Positions 32,321 to 40,414 of a stretch of 64,000 nt of DNA are shown one piece after another. The position numbers and the translations under genes are program-made. Below the pieces are notes generated by a model. The model saw only the letters and a program-made list of their open reading frames with translations, had not been told where the DNA came from and did no database searches. The stretch is from assembly GCF_003259365.1 (NCBI RefSeq), contig NZ_QLLY01000010.1:62001-126000 (forward strand), written 5' to 3'. The DNA comes from Streptomyces sp. PsTaAH-137 (GTDB lineage Bacteria > Actinomycetota > Actinomycetes > Streptomycetales > Streptomycetaceae). Position 1 is the first letter of the stretch. The number at the start of each line of letters is the position of its first letter.

Positions 32321-32335
32321 CTGACAGGTCGTCAG
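32321..32335. promoter_or_regulatory. CTGACG-N3-CGTCAG operator (site 6b)
   Basis: CTGACA-ggt-CGTCAG (one mismatch) lies 29 bp upstream of the CoA ligase, with CAT before it and TTAC after it. Sites 6a and 6b each sit nearer one of the two divergent genes. Confidence 0.72.
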
Positions 32336-32364
32336 TTACGATCCCGGCTCGAAGGGGTACGCAG

Positions 32365-33900
32365 ATGACGGACACCGCACACGCCCTGGGCGACTCCCGC
32401 ACGCTCTGGGAACTGGTCGAACGCCGCGCCGCCCTGACCCCCGACCGCCCGGTGTTCCTCCAGGGCGACCGCGCCCTGACCTTCGGGGAGCTGCGCGACC
32501 GGGCCGAGCGGGTGGCGGCCGGCCTGCACGAGCGCGGGGTCCGCCCCGGCACCGTCGTGGCCTGGCAGCTGCCGACCCGCATCGAGACGGCCCTGCTCAC
32601 CTTCGCGCTGGCCCGCATCGGGGCGACCCAGACGCCGGTCATCCCGTTCTACCGGGACCGCGAGGTCGGCTTCGCGCTGCGCGAGTCGAAGGCGGAGTTC
32701 TTCGCGACGCCGGGCGTCTGGCGGGGCTTCGACCACACCGAGATGGCCCACCGCCTCGGCGCGAAGGGCGTCTTCGAGGCGTACGAGAACCTGCCCGAGG
32801 CCGACCCCTCGCTCCTCCCCGCACCCCCCGCATCCGGCACGGACGTCCGCTGGATCTACTGGACCTCGGGCACCACGTCCGACCCCAAGGGCGTGCTCCA
32901 CACGGACCGTTCACTGATCGCGGGCGGTTCCTGCCTGGCCCACGCGCTGCACCTGTCGGAGTCGGACGTCGGCTCGATGGCCTTCCCCTACGCGCACATA
33001 GCGGGCCCCGACTACACGGTGATGCTGCTCCTCTACGGCTTCCCGGCCGTGCTGTTCGAGCAGTTCGCGCTGCCGGACGCGCTGGCCGAGTACCGGCGGC
33101 ACGGGGTGACGGTGGCGGGCGGCTCGACGGCGTTCTACTCCATGTTCCTGGCCGAGCAGCGCAAGGACCCGGACCACAAGGTGATCCCGAGCCTGCGGCT
33201 CCTCGCGGGCGGCGGCGCCCCGAAGCCGCCGGAGGTCTACCACTCCGTGGTCCGCGAGATGGAGGTCCAGCTCACGCACGGCTACGGCATGACCGAGGTC
33301 CCGATGATCACGATGGGCGCCCCGGACGACACCACGGAGAACCTCGCGACGACGGAGGGCCGCCCGCCCGAGGGCATGGAGATCAGGATCGTCGACGGAG
33401 ACGGCGCCCCGGTCCCCGCCGGTGTCGACGGCGAGGTGCGGCTGCGCGGCGAAGCCGTCTGCCAGGGCTACCTGGACCCGGCCCAGTCGGCGGACGCCTT
33501 CGACGCGGACGGCTTCCTCATCACCGGCGACCTGGGCCACGTCCTGCCCACCGGCCACCTGGTCCTCACCGGCCGCGCGAAGGACATCATCATCCGCAAG
33601 GGCGAGAACATCTCGGCGAAGGAGATCGAGGACCTCCTCCACGCCCACCCCGCGGTCCAGGACGCGGCGGTCATCGGCCTGCCGGACCCGGAGCGGGGGG
33701 AACGGGTCTGCGCGGTACTGGAACTACGCCCCGGAGCCGAGGAATTGACCCTCGCCGAGGCGACGGCCTACCTGCGCGCCGAGGGCCTGTCCACCTTCAA
33801 ACTCCCGGAACAACTGGAAACGGTGGAGGCCCTCCCCCGCAACGACGCCTTGCGCAAGGTCCTCAAGTACAAACTCAGGGAGCGCTTCGCGCCCCGCTAG
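32365..33900 (+). CDS. AMP-forming acyl-CoA ligase
   Basis: A 511-residue adenylate-forming enzyme that activates a carboxylic acid to its CoA thioester. The P-loop-like motif reads IYWTSGTTSDPKGVLHTD, the A5 motif is HGYGMTEVPM, the hinge and A8 region reads ITGDLGHVLPTGHLVLTGRAKDIIIRKGENIS, and the catalytic A10 Lys lies in NDALRKVLKYKLRE. The DIIIRKGENIS pattern fits the cyclohexanecarboxylate/steroid-acid ligase group of actinobacteria (FadD-type). It is divergent from the amidohydrolase/ACAD operon and shares its operators, so it is the most likely entry enzyme for the regulon. The acid is unknown. Confidence 0.93.
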   Translation: MTDTAHALGDSRTLWELVERRAALTPDRPVFLQGDRALTFGELRDRAERVAAGLHERGVRPGTVVAWQLPTRIETALLTFALARIGATQTPVIPFYRDREVGFALRESKAEFFATPGVWRGFDHTEMAHRLGAKGVFEAYENLPEADPSLLPAPPASGTDVRWIYWTSGTTSDPKGVLHTDRSLIAGGSCLAHALHLSESDVGSMAFPYAHIAGPDYTVMLLLYGFPAVLFEQFALPDALAEYRRHGVTVAGGSTAFYSMFLAEQRKDPDHKVIPSLRLLAGGGAPKPPEVYHSVVREMEVQLTHGYGMTEVPMITMGAPDDTTENLATTEGRPPEGMEIRIVDGDGAPVPAGVDGEVRLRGEAVCQGYLDPAQSADAFDADGFLITGDLGHVLPTGHLVLTGRAKDIIIRKGENISAKEIEDLLHAHPAVQDAAVIGLPDPERGERVCAVLELRPGAEELTLAEATAYLRAEGLSTFKLPEQLETVEALPRNDALRKVLKYKLRERFAPR

Positions 33901-33945
33901 GAGCGCGGGGAACGGCGCGACCAGCCAGGACGGCGCCGCGCCCGA
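33899..33945. repeat. Palindromic repeat, single diverged copy (cluster 6)
   Basis: AGGAGCGCGGGGAACGGCGC (33899-33918) followed by GACCAGCCAGGACG is an inverted, diverged copy of the 20-bp unit with its flank. It starts at the stop of the CoA ligase and lies between convergent genes. Confidence 0.7.
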
Positions 33946-33958
33946 AGGACGAACCGCA

Positions 33959-34462
33959 TCACTCCGGCACAGTGAAATACAGCGCGAACCCCCGAACGGC
34001 CTCGTCCTCGGAAACCCGCCCGTCCCCGTCCCCGTCCAACGAGGCAACGGCCTGAGCGGCAAGATCTCCCTCGACACCGAGCGCCCGCAACACCCGCTCA
34101 GCACCGGCGACCCCGACCCCACCCGCATCCCGGTCCGGCTCGGCCAGAGCAATCGCGGCGCGCAGGAACGGCCGGGCGATCTCGGCGAACCGCTCAGGAT
34201 TGTCCCGCAGCCGCTTCACGGCCCCGGTGACGAACTCGCTCCGGGTCACCCGCTGGTCGCCGTCGACATCGGCGATCCCGGCCATGCCCTGCCAGAACGC
34301 CTCGGCCCCGGCGAACAGGTCCTGCCCCTTGTCGCAGCGCGCCGTGACATCGAACTCGGCGAGCAGCGCCTTCGCGGCGGCGTAGAAGTCCTCGCGGTCG
34401 ATGTATCCGTTGCCGTCCTGGTCGAAGCCGGCGAACCGGGCCGCGATCCTCCGCTCGTCCAT
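33959..34462 (-). CDS. EF-hand calcium-binding protein
   Basis: A 167-residue soluble protein with three clear EF-hand loops: DQDGNGYIDREDF (from residue 14), DVDGDQRVTRSEF (from residue 65) and DGDGDGRVSEDEA (from residue 143). A fourth, degenerate loop around EPDRDAGGVGV (residue 108) lacks the acidic ligands. This four-hand layout matches calerythrin/sarcoplasmic-type calcium-binding proteins found in Streptomyces, thought to buffer or sense calcium. The ATG at 34462 begins the conserved MDERRIAARF; the open frame upstream is non-coding. It lies downstream of the STAS gene on the same strand. Confidence 0.92.
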   Translation of the reverse strand: MDERRIAARFAGFDQDGNGYIDREDFYAAAKALLAEFDVTARCDKGQDLFAGAEAFWQGMAGIADVDGDQRVTRSEFVTGAVKRLRDNPERFAEIARPFLRAAIALAEPDRDAGGVGVAGAERVLRALGVEGDLAAQAVASLDGDGDGRVSEDEAVRGFALYFTVPE

Positions 34463-34604
34463 GCTGATGAGCCGCCTCTCACGTCGATGGGTCCTACGCC
34501 TGCGAGCGTACGTCGAACAGCGGTGCAGGGGGCCCGAAGTGCAGGTTTGTGGCAGGACCGGAGAAGTTCCGCGACATATGCCGGCCGGGTCACACGGCTG
34601 CCTG

Positions 34605-34985
34605 CTAGGCGGACAGCGGCTGCGCGTCGTCGTCGACCGCGGCCGCCACATCCGGGTACACCTCGAACAGCCGCCGCACGCCGAGCGCCGCGAGCACCCG
34701 GTTCACGTGCGAGCCGTCCTCGGCCCCGCGCGCGGGCAGGATCAGCCGCAGCTGTCCCTGGCACGAGCGCATCAGCCTGCGGGCGGCTATCAGCACGCCC
34801 ACTCCGCTGGAGTCGCAGAAGAACACGTCGGAGAGGTCGAGCACGACACTGCGCCGGCCGTCGGCGACCGCGTCGTGCACCTGCTGCCGCAGCGCGGGGG
34901 ACGTCACGAGGTCCATCTCGCCCGAGACCCGCACGACAGCCCAGTCGCCCTGGGGCGCCTCGGTCACATTGAGCACCACGCTCAT
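34605..34985 (-). CDS. STAS-domain anti-sigma factor antagonist
   Basis: A 126-residue SpoIIAA-like protein. It starts LNVTEAPQGDWAVVRVSGEMDLVTSPALRQQV and carries the phosphorylation-site motif VFFCDSSGVGVL, with Ser at residues 59 and 60 after Asp58. Such proteins bind anti-sigma kinases when dephosphorylated. It is divergent from the sigma factor gene at 35333, about 350 bp away, which makes a functional connection to that sigma/anti-sigma pair conceivable. However, the partner anti-sigma next door is of zinc-finger, not kinase, type. Confidence 0.92.
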   Translation of the reverse strand: MSVVLNVTEAPQGDWAVVRVSGEMDLVTSPALRQQVHDAVADGRRSVVLDLSDVFFCDSSGVGVLIAARRLMRSCQGQLRLILPARGAEDGSHVNRVLAALGVRRLFEVYPDVAAAVDDDAQPLSA

Positions 34986-35332
34986 CGCCTCTCGCTCGAC
35001 GTCACTTCACTTCTGCCTAGATCCGGAATATTCGCCTACGTTTCTTCAAGCGCGGCTGCCCGTCCGCACCGCGCTGAAACACCCCCGCACACCTATCACA
35101 TATGACGCTGTTAAGACCGAGCCGGTCGCTTCACAGGCAAATCGGTCAGACGCCGGTCCCCGTACCCCTGCCGGGGTTCCGGCTCCTTATCACCTGAGGC
35201 CGCCGGAGGCGCACAATGCCGCAAAGGGGCGTGCGTTGTCGGTGACGCGGACTACATTCGGGTAAGAGGCACGCAACTCGGAAAGAGCAGTACACGAGCA
35301 GCAGAAGTACGGGCAGCCGGTGAGGGGGCTCC
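34986..35332. promoter_or_regulatory. Divergent promoter region, STAS / sigma factor
   Basis: These 347 bp hold no gene. They are clearly richer in A/T around 35020-35115 than the neighbours (for example CGGAATATTCGCC and CACATATGACGCTGTTAAG). TACATTCGGGTAAGAGG at 35250-35270 could contain a -10-like element for the sigma gene. I see no strong consensus promoter. Confidence 0.45.
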
Positions 35333-35908
35333 ATGCCCAAGGACACTCCGTCCCGCTGGGACCGGAGGATGCAGCAGCGTCTGGCGCACGGCGAGGCCGC
35401 GGCGCTCGGAGAGCTGTACGACCGTTTCGCATCCCTGGTGCACGGCCTGGCCCACCGCGTCCTGGACGACGAGGACGCCGCGGACCAGGTCACCCGCGAG
35501 GTGTTCACCCAGATCTGGGAGAACCCGGAGGCCTACGACCCCAAGTCGGGCCCGCTGCGCTCCTTCATCGCCACGCTCGTCCACCGGCACGCCGTGCAGC
35601 GGCTGCGGCAGACCGAGTCCGCGGCGCTCGTGCGCAGCGGCCGGGGCACCACCGAGGACCTGGAGCGCAAGGTGCGCCGCGCCTCCGCCGCCGCCCGCGC
35701 CGACTACATCGTCACGTCCATGCCCGCTCCGCTGCGCGCCGCGCTCGAACTGGCCTATTTCCAGCGCCGTGACTACCGCCAGACCGCCGCCGACCTCGGC
35801 GTCACCGAGGACGAGGCGCGCCGCCGGCTGCGCCTGGGACTGCAACTGCTGTCCACGGCCCACGACAGCGGCACCCCGCCCAGCGGTGGCTACGGGAGGC
35901 CGGCGTGA
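35333..35908 (+). CDS. RNA polymerase sigma factor, ECF-type
   Basis: A 191-residue group-4 sigma factor. Region 2 spans about residues 26-95 (LYDRFASLVHGLAHRVLDDEDAADQVTREVFTQIWENPEAYDPKSG is its core, quoted here only by its ends LYDRFASLVHGLAH and TQIWENPEAY). Region 4 spans about 128-180 (PAPLRAALELAYFQRRDYRQ, then TAADLGVTEDEARRRLRLGL). The stop overlaps the GTG of the next gene by four bases, the coupling expected of a sigma/anti-sigma pair. GAGGGGG lies upstream of the ATG. Target promoters are unknown. Confidence 0.93.
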   Translation: MPKDTPSRWDRRMQQRLAHGEAAALGELYDRFASLVHGLAHRVLDDEDAADQVTREVFTQIWENPEAYDPKSGPLRSFIATLVHRHAVQRLRQTESAALVRSGRGTTEDLERKVRRASAAARADYIVTSMPAPLRAALELAYFQRRDYRQTAADLGVTEDEARRRLRLGLQLLSTAHDSGTPPSGGYGRPA

Positions 35909-37200
35909 GCGGGGCGGGCGGGCCGGACCGCCACGACCCGTACGACCCGTTCGGCGACGAGCCCGACAAGCCCGGCATGCCGGGGCAGACCGGCGGGGCC
36001 GCGGACGCGGCGGCCCGGATACCGACGCCGCGCAGCTCCGTCGAGGACTCCGGGGGCCCGCTGCCCGACGTGCCCGCACCCGTCCCGCTCGTCCTGGAGC
36101 ACCGCGTGCTCAAGTCACTGCTCGGCGCCTGGGCGCTGGCCGCCTGCTCGCCCGAGGAGGCCGTCGCCGTCGAGGATCATCTGGACGAGTGCGGCACCTG
36201 CGCCGAGGAGGCGCTGCGGCTGCGGGACGCCGTCGGGCTGCTGCACCCCGAGGAGTCCCTCGACCTCGACCCGATGCTCCGCGCCCGCGTCCTGGAGGGC
36301 TGCCTCTCCCGGCGTCCCGCGCGCATCCCCGTCCCCGCCTGGACGACCCCGTACGACGCCGAGACCGCCCGGCTCGACGCCCTGCTCCAGGACTTCGGCG
36401 ACCCGGAGTGGCACGCTCCGGTGCGGCTGCGCTGGTACGAGGGCGACGAGCAGGTCAGCCGCCGGACCACCGTCGCCGGGGTCATCTCCCATCTCACCTC
36501 CGTCGACGGCCTCGTCGCCCGGTCCCTCGGGCTCGACGATCCGGTCGGGCCCGCGGGCCGGGACGGGCTGGGGCCGCTGGAGCGCACCGAGGCGTACTGG
36601 AGGGCTTCGTACTTCCCGCCGACGCGTGCCGTGCGGGCGCCGTGGCGGGACCAGACGCATGCCGTGATCCGTACCGTGTCCTTCGCCGGGGAGGACGGGT
36701 CCGGCGCCGGTGGCACCGGCCAACTCCCGGTCTCGTACGGGGATTTCTCCCTCCCCCTCCGGGACGCCATGATCGACCGGGCCTTCGAGTGCTGGGTGCA
36801 TGCCGGGGACATCGCGGATGCCGTCGACTATCCGTACGCGGCTCCGTCGCCCCGGCATCTGAACCGGATGATCGATCTGGCCGCGCGCATGCTGCCCGTC
36901 TCTCTCGCCGGGCGCCGGCGGGCCGGGCTCGCCGCGCCGGTCGGTGACGAGGTACCCGGGCGCAGTCTTCGGCTGGAGGTCGAGGGGGCCGGGGGCGGGG
37001 AGTGGCTGATCGCCCTGGACTCGCCGACCGGCGTGGGGTCCGCCGAGCGTGAGGTGGCTCATGTCGCGCTGGACGGCGTGGAGTTCTGCCGCCTGGCCGC
37101 CGGCCACGTCTCCCCGGAGGAAGCGGCCGCGGGCCAACTCGGCGACCGCACAGCCATCCGCGACGTCCTCCGAGCAACAGCCGCCTTGAGCCGCATGTAG
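35905..37200 (+). CDS. Putative anti-sigma factor: ZAS zinc finger fused to MDMPI (maleylpyruvate isomerase-like) domain
   Basis: A 431-residue protein with an acidic, Pro-rich N-terminus, then an anti-sigma zinc motif around residues 81-99 (C81, H92, C96, C99 in DHLDECGTC) and a larger domain from about residue 150 with the DinB/MDMPI-type pattern (LLQDFGDPEWHAPVRLRWYEG ... YGDFSLPLRDAMIDRAFECWVHAGDIADAV). MDMPI folds bind metal and often mycothiol-linked substrates. No transmembrane helix is seen, so the protein is likely cytoplasmic. The GTG at 35905 overlaps the sigma factor stop. A redox- or thiol-responsive anti-sigma role is inference. Confidence 0.85.
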   Translation: MSGAGGPDRHDPYDPFGDEPDKPGMPGQTGGAADAAARIPTPRSSVEDSGGPLPDVPAPVPLVLEHRVLKSLLGAWALAACSPEEAVAVEDHLDECGTCAEEALRLRDAVGLLHPEESLDLDPMLRARVLEGCLSRRPARIPVPAWTTPYDAETARLDALLQDFGDPEWHAPVRLRWYEGDEQVSRRTTVAGVISHLTSVDGLVARSLGLDDPVGPAGRDGLGPLERTEAYWRASYFPPTRAVRAPWRDQTHAVIRTVSFAGEDGSGAGGTGQLPVSYGDFSLPLRDAMIDRAFECWVHAGDIADAVDYPYAAPSPRHLNRMIDLAARMLPVSLAGRRRAGLAAPVGDEVPGRSLRLEVEGAGGGEWLIALDSPTGVGSAEREVAHVALDGVEFCRLAAGHVSPEEAAAGQLGDRTAIRDVLRATAALSRM

Positions 37201-37219
37201 CCCACCTGCGGCCCGGCGG

Positions 37220-37470
37220 GGGCTGGCCGCGCAGTTCCCCGCGCCCCTGGGTCGTTTTTCGGGTGCACCACCGTCGTGGCTGGTCGCGCAGTTCCCCGCG
37301 CCCCTGAGGCATGCGCTGCGCGCAGCCTCCCCTTGACGCCCCTGGGCGAGCGGAGCTCGCTTCAGGGGCGCGGGGAACTGCGCGAGAAGCCCCGCCGGCC
37401 GTCAGCCGACGACGAAACGCATGCCTTTAGGGGCGCGGGGAACTGCGCGACCAGCCACGACGGTGGTGCA
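37220..37470. repeat. Intergenic palindromic repeat cluster 7
   Basis: Direct copies of the 20-bp unit at 37229-37248 and 37286-37305 are followed by inverted copies at 37364-37383 and 37429-37448, with GAGGCATGCGCTGCGCGCAGCC between. The cluster fills the gap between the convergent anti-sigma and purU genes; no gene is seen in 37201-37487. Confidence 0.87.
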
Positions 37471-37487
37471 CCCGGAAGAGGACGGGG

Positions 37488-38366
37488 CTAGGCGAAGACG
37501 ACGGTGCGGCGGCCGTTCAGGAGGATTCGGCGTTCAGCGTGCCACTTGACGGCCCGCGCCAGCGCCTGGCACTCCACGTCACGACCGATGGCCACCAGCT
37601 GATCGGGCGTGACATCGTGCCCGACCCGCTCGACCTCCTGCTCGATGATCGGCCCCTCGTCGAGATCGGCGGTGACGTAGTGCGCCGTGGCCCCGATCAG
37701 CTTCACACCGCGCGCGTGCGCCTGGTGATACGGCTTGGCGCCCTTGAAGCTCGGCAGGAACGAGTGGTGGATGTTGATGATGCGCCCGCTGAGCTGCTTG
37801 CACAGGTCGTCGGAGAGCACCTGCATGTACCGGGCGAGCACGACGAGCTCGACCTGCTCGGCCCGCACCAGTTCGAGCACCTGCGCCTCGGCGTCGGCCT
37901 TGGTGTCCTTCGTCACGGGGATGTGCCGGAAGGGGATGTCGTACGAGGCGACCAGCTCGGCGAAGTCCGTGTGGTTGGAGACGACGGCGGCGATGTCGAC
38001 GGGCAGCGCGCCGATCCGGGCCCGGAAGAGCAGGTCGTTCAGGCAGTGGCCGAACTTGCTGACCATCAGGACGACCTTCATCCGGTCCGAGGCCCGGTGG
38101 ATCTGCCAGTCCATGTGGAACGAGTCACCGATCGCGGCGAAGCTGGCCCGCAGCTTCTCCACCGTCACCGGCGCGTCCGCGCTGAAGTGGACCCGCATGA
38201 AGAACAGCCCGGTGTCGTGATCGCCGAACTGCTGGCTGTCCTCGATGTTGCAGCCGGTCATGAAGAGATAGCTCGACACGGCGTGCACGATGCCCTGCTT
38301 GTCGGGGCAGGACAGGGTGAGGACGTACTGATCGGGACCGGCGGCGGCTGCGGACTGCGCGTTCAT
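37488..38366 (-). CDS. purU: Formyltetrahydrofolate deformylase
   Basis: A 292-residue PurU that hydrolyses 10-formyl-tetrahydrofolate to formate and tetrahydrofolate, balancing one-carbon pools. An N-terminal ACT domain (YVLTLSCPDKQGIVHAVSSYLF) precedes the formyltransferase domain with IINIHHSFLPSFKGAKPYHQA and ATAHYVTADLDEGPIIEQE, which contain the catalytic Asn, His and Asp. The ATG at 38366 matches the family N-terminus; it lacks a Shine-Dalgarno, and an in-frame ATG at 38405 is an alternative. Length is normal. It lies 70 bp downstream of the SCO4402-family gene on the same strand. Confidence 0.96.
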   Translation of the reverse strand: MNAQSAAAAGPDQYVLTLSCPDKQGIVHAVSSYLFMTGCNIEDSQQFGDHDTGLFFMRVHFSADAPVTVEKLRASFAAIGDSFHMDWQIHRASDRMKVVLMVSKFGHCLNDLLFRARIGALPVDIAAVVSNHTDFAELVASYDIPFRHIPVTKDTKADAEAQVLELVRAEQVELVVLARYMQVLSDDLCKQLSGRIINIHHSFLPSFKGAKPYHQAHARGVKLIGATAHYVTADLDEGPIIEQEVERVGHDVTPDQLVAIGRDVECQALARAVKWHAERRILLNGRRTVVFA

Positions 38367-38436
38367 AGGGGCAAGGTTCGCACACCGCGCCCCTCGCCGA
38401 CCCACTGTCCCGGTGGCCGGACAGGCACCGGGTCGC

Positions 38437-38874
38437 TCAGGCGGCCCGGGTCATGATCCGCAGCACTTCCAGGGTCCGCGGGGCGGTGTCGGGCTCCTCG
38501 CCGTCGCTCGTGGCGAGCTGGACGTGCGCCTCGCGGGCCGCCTGCACCGCGTCCGGCCACGCCTCGTGCTGGAGGTACACGGAGACCGGGGCGTCGGGCC
38601 CGACCTGGTGCATGATGCGCAGCACCTTGAGCACCGCGGAGTCGACGAGCGCCGCCTCCCGCGCGTCCCGGAAAATCGTTCCGACGTATTTCTCGGCCGA
38701 CCAGTTGTCCAGCCAGGTGTCCTCGACGAGGCGGTAGACGGCGTCGGTCACGTCTCCGTACCCGTCGACACCGGCCAGCCAGACGTCCCGCTGGAACGAC
38801 GGGTCGGAGAGCATGTGCAGCGCGGAGCGCACATTGCTGCGCCAGCGCCACCACGGCATGTCGTTGAGTGGCAT
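38437..38874 (-). CDS. SCO4402-family protein, unknown function
   Basis: A 145-residue protein conserved in Streptomyces, recognised by PLNDMPWWRWRSNVRSALHMLSDPSFQRDVWLAG and AVLKVLRIMHQVGPDAPVSVYL (only partly quoted). The function is unknown; there is no signal peptide or membrane segment and the composition is Trp-rich at the N-terminus. I prefer the ATG at 38874, with GAGG nine bases upstream; in-frame ATGs at 38883 and 38937 are possible starts. It is divergent from the lipoprotein gene at 39055 and upstream of purU. Confidence 0.83.
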   Translation of the reverse strand: MPLNDMPWWRWRSNVRSALHMLSDPSFQRDVWLAGVDGYGDVTDAVYRLVEDTWLDNWSAEKYVGTIFRDAREAALVDSAVLKVLRIMHQVGPDAPVSVYLQHEAWPDAVQAAREAHVQLATSDGEEPDTAPRTLEVLRIMTRAA

Positions 38875-39054
38875 ACCGCCCATCCTCGTGGAGCGACGGT
38901 CGCGGCGGGAAGACTTCTCCGAGCTTTGCACGGTCATCGATCGTACGTGCCGCCCCGGGGCGCGCCGACCGCCCCCCGTAATTCACCTGCGCGTCACCAG
39001 GCGTTGACCGCTGGTCACCGCCTGGTTGGGAAGGCGGAGGAATCGTGCGGGATC

Positions 39055-40350
39055 ATGACCGGCACGGGCCGCGAGCGCCCTCTCCCCACCACCGTCAAGC
39101 GCACCTTCACCCTGTTCGGGAAGGTCGTCACCCTCGTCGCGGGCACCACCCTGGCCGCCGGCTGCGGCCTGGTCGCCGGAGTCACGGGGGGCTCCGGCGA
39201 CCAGCCGGTCACCGTGATGACCTGGGCGCCGGTGAAGACCGCGGCGACGAACCAGCCGGGCATGCCGGCCGTGGCCAATGCGTACGCGCGCTGGGTCAAC
39301 GCGAACGGCGGCCTCGACGGCCACCCGCTGAAGGTGCTGACCTGCAACGACCACAACGACAGCGTGGGCGCCGCGAAATGCGCCCGCAAGGCCGTCGACC
39401 AGCACGCCGTCGCCGTCGTCGGCTCCTACAGCCAGTACGGGCGTTCGTTCATGTCGACGCTCGAATCGGCCGGCATCCCCTATATAGGCGGCTACGGGGT
39501 GTCCGAATCGGAGTTCACCAGCCCGCTGTCCTACCCGGTCAACGGCGGCCAGGCCGCCCTGCTCGCCGGGAACGGGCAGCAACTCGCCGACAAGTGCGCG
39601 CGTACCGTCCTGGTGCGGCCCGACACCGTCGCGGGTGACGAACTCGTCTCCGTGATGAACACCGGCCTCGCCCGGCGCGACCGCCCCGCGGCCACCGATC
39701 TGCGGGCCGCCGAGGACGCCACCGACTACAACGCCCAGGCCGTCGAGGCACTGAGCACGGCGAGCGCGGTGACGTCCGGCGAGGGGTGCGTGGTGGCCGC
39801 GCTCGGCGAGCGGACGAACACGTTCTTCGACTCGTTCCGGCGGCTGAGCGACACCTATCCGAAGGTCCGCACGGCCAGCGTGCTCGGCAGCGTCGACCAG
39901 TCCGTCATCGACCGCTCCGGCGGCGCGAAGAGCGCCTACGAAGGGGCGTACGTGACCGGCTGGTACCCGGCGACGAACGACAGCCGCTGGGACGGCATGA
40001 AGAAGGCGATCAACGAGAAGGCCTTCGGCGACAACCGCATCGACCCGGCGGACGCGGGCGTGCAGACCACCTGGATCGCGTACACCGTGCTGCGCCAGGT
40101 CGTCGAGGCGATCGGCGACGGCGAGGTGACGTCGGACACCGTGCGCCGGACCCTCGACAAGGGACTGAAGGTCACGACGGGCGGCCTCACACCGGCGCTG
40201 CGCTGGGACTACGACCACATGTCGGCGGCCGGCGGCTACCCCCGGCTCGTCAACGCGCGGGTCACGTTCCAGCAGGTGCGCGACGGCCGGCTGGTGGCGA
40301 CGCGCTCCGCGTCGGTGGATGTGACGAAGACCCTGGCGGACGCCGACTGA
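39055..40350 (+). CDS. ABC transporter substrate-binding lipoprotein (branched-chain amino acid type)
   Basis: A 431-residue periplasmic-binding-protein-like lipoprotein. The N-terminus has a hydrophobic stretch ending in the lipobox LAAGC (Cys near residue 37), so it is anchored outside the membrane. The mature part has the two-lobed Leu/Ile/Val-binding pattern: VMTWAPVKTAATNQPGMPAVANAY, LTCNDHNDSVGAAKCARKAV and VVGSYSQYGRSFMSTLESAGIPYIGGYG. No permease or ATPase gene is adjacent, so it may be an orphan receptor or use a distant transporter. AGGCGGAGGAAT lies upstream of the ATG. The ligand is unknown. Confidence 0.9.
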   Translation: MTGTGRERPLPTTVKRTFTLFGKVVTLVAGTTLAAGCGLVAGVTGGSGDQPVTVMTWAPVKTAATNQPGMPAVANAYARWVNANGGLDGHPLKVLTCNDHNDSVGAAKCARKAVDQHAVAVVGSYSQYGRSFMSTLESAGIPYIGGYGVSESEFTSPLSYPVNGGQAALLAGNGQQLADKCARTVLVRPDTVAGDELVSVMNTGLARRDRPAATDLRAAEDATDYNAQAVEALSTASAVTSGEGCVVAALGERTNTFFDSFRRLSDTYPKVRTASVLGSVDQSVIDRSGGAKSAYEGAYVTGWYPATNDSRWDGMKKAINEKAFGDNRIDPADAGVQTTWIAYTVLRQVVEAIGDGEVTSDTVRRTLDKGLKVTTGGLTPALRWDYDHMSAAGGYPRLVNARVTFQQVRDGRLVATRSASVDVTKTLADAD

Positions 40351-40355
40351 CACCG

Positions 40356-40410
40356 GGGAACGGGAAGGGGGGCGCGGGGCCGTCGGCCCCGCGCCCCCCT
40401 TCCCGTTCCC
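40356..40410. terminator. Perfect 26-bp bidirectional terminator hairpin
   Basis: Arms 40356-40381 and 40385-40410 are perfectly complementary over 26 bp with only a 3-nt loop (GTC). It lies six bases after the lipoprotein stop and ends five bases before the stop of the convergent gene, so it can terminate both. Confidence 0.88.
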
Positions 40411-40414
40411 GGCG

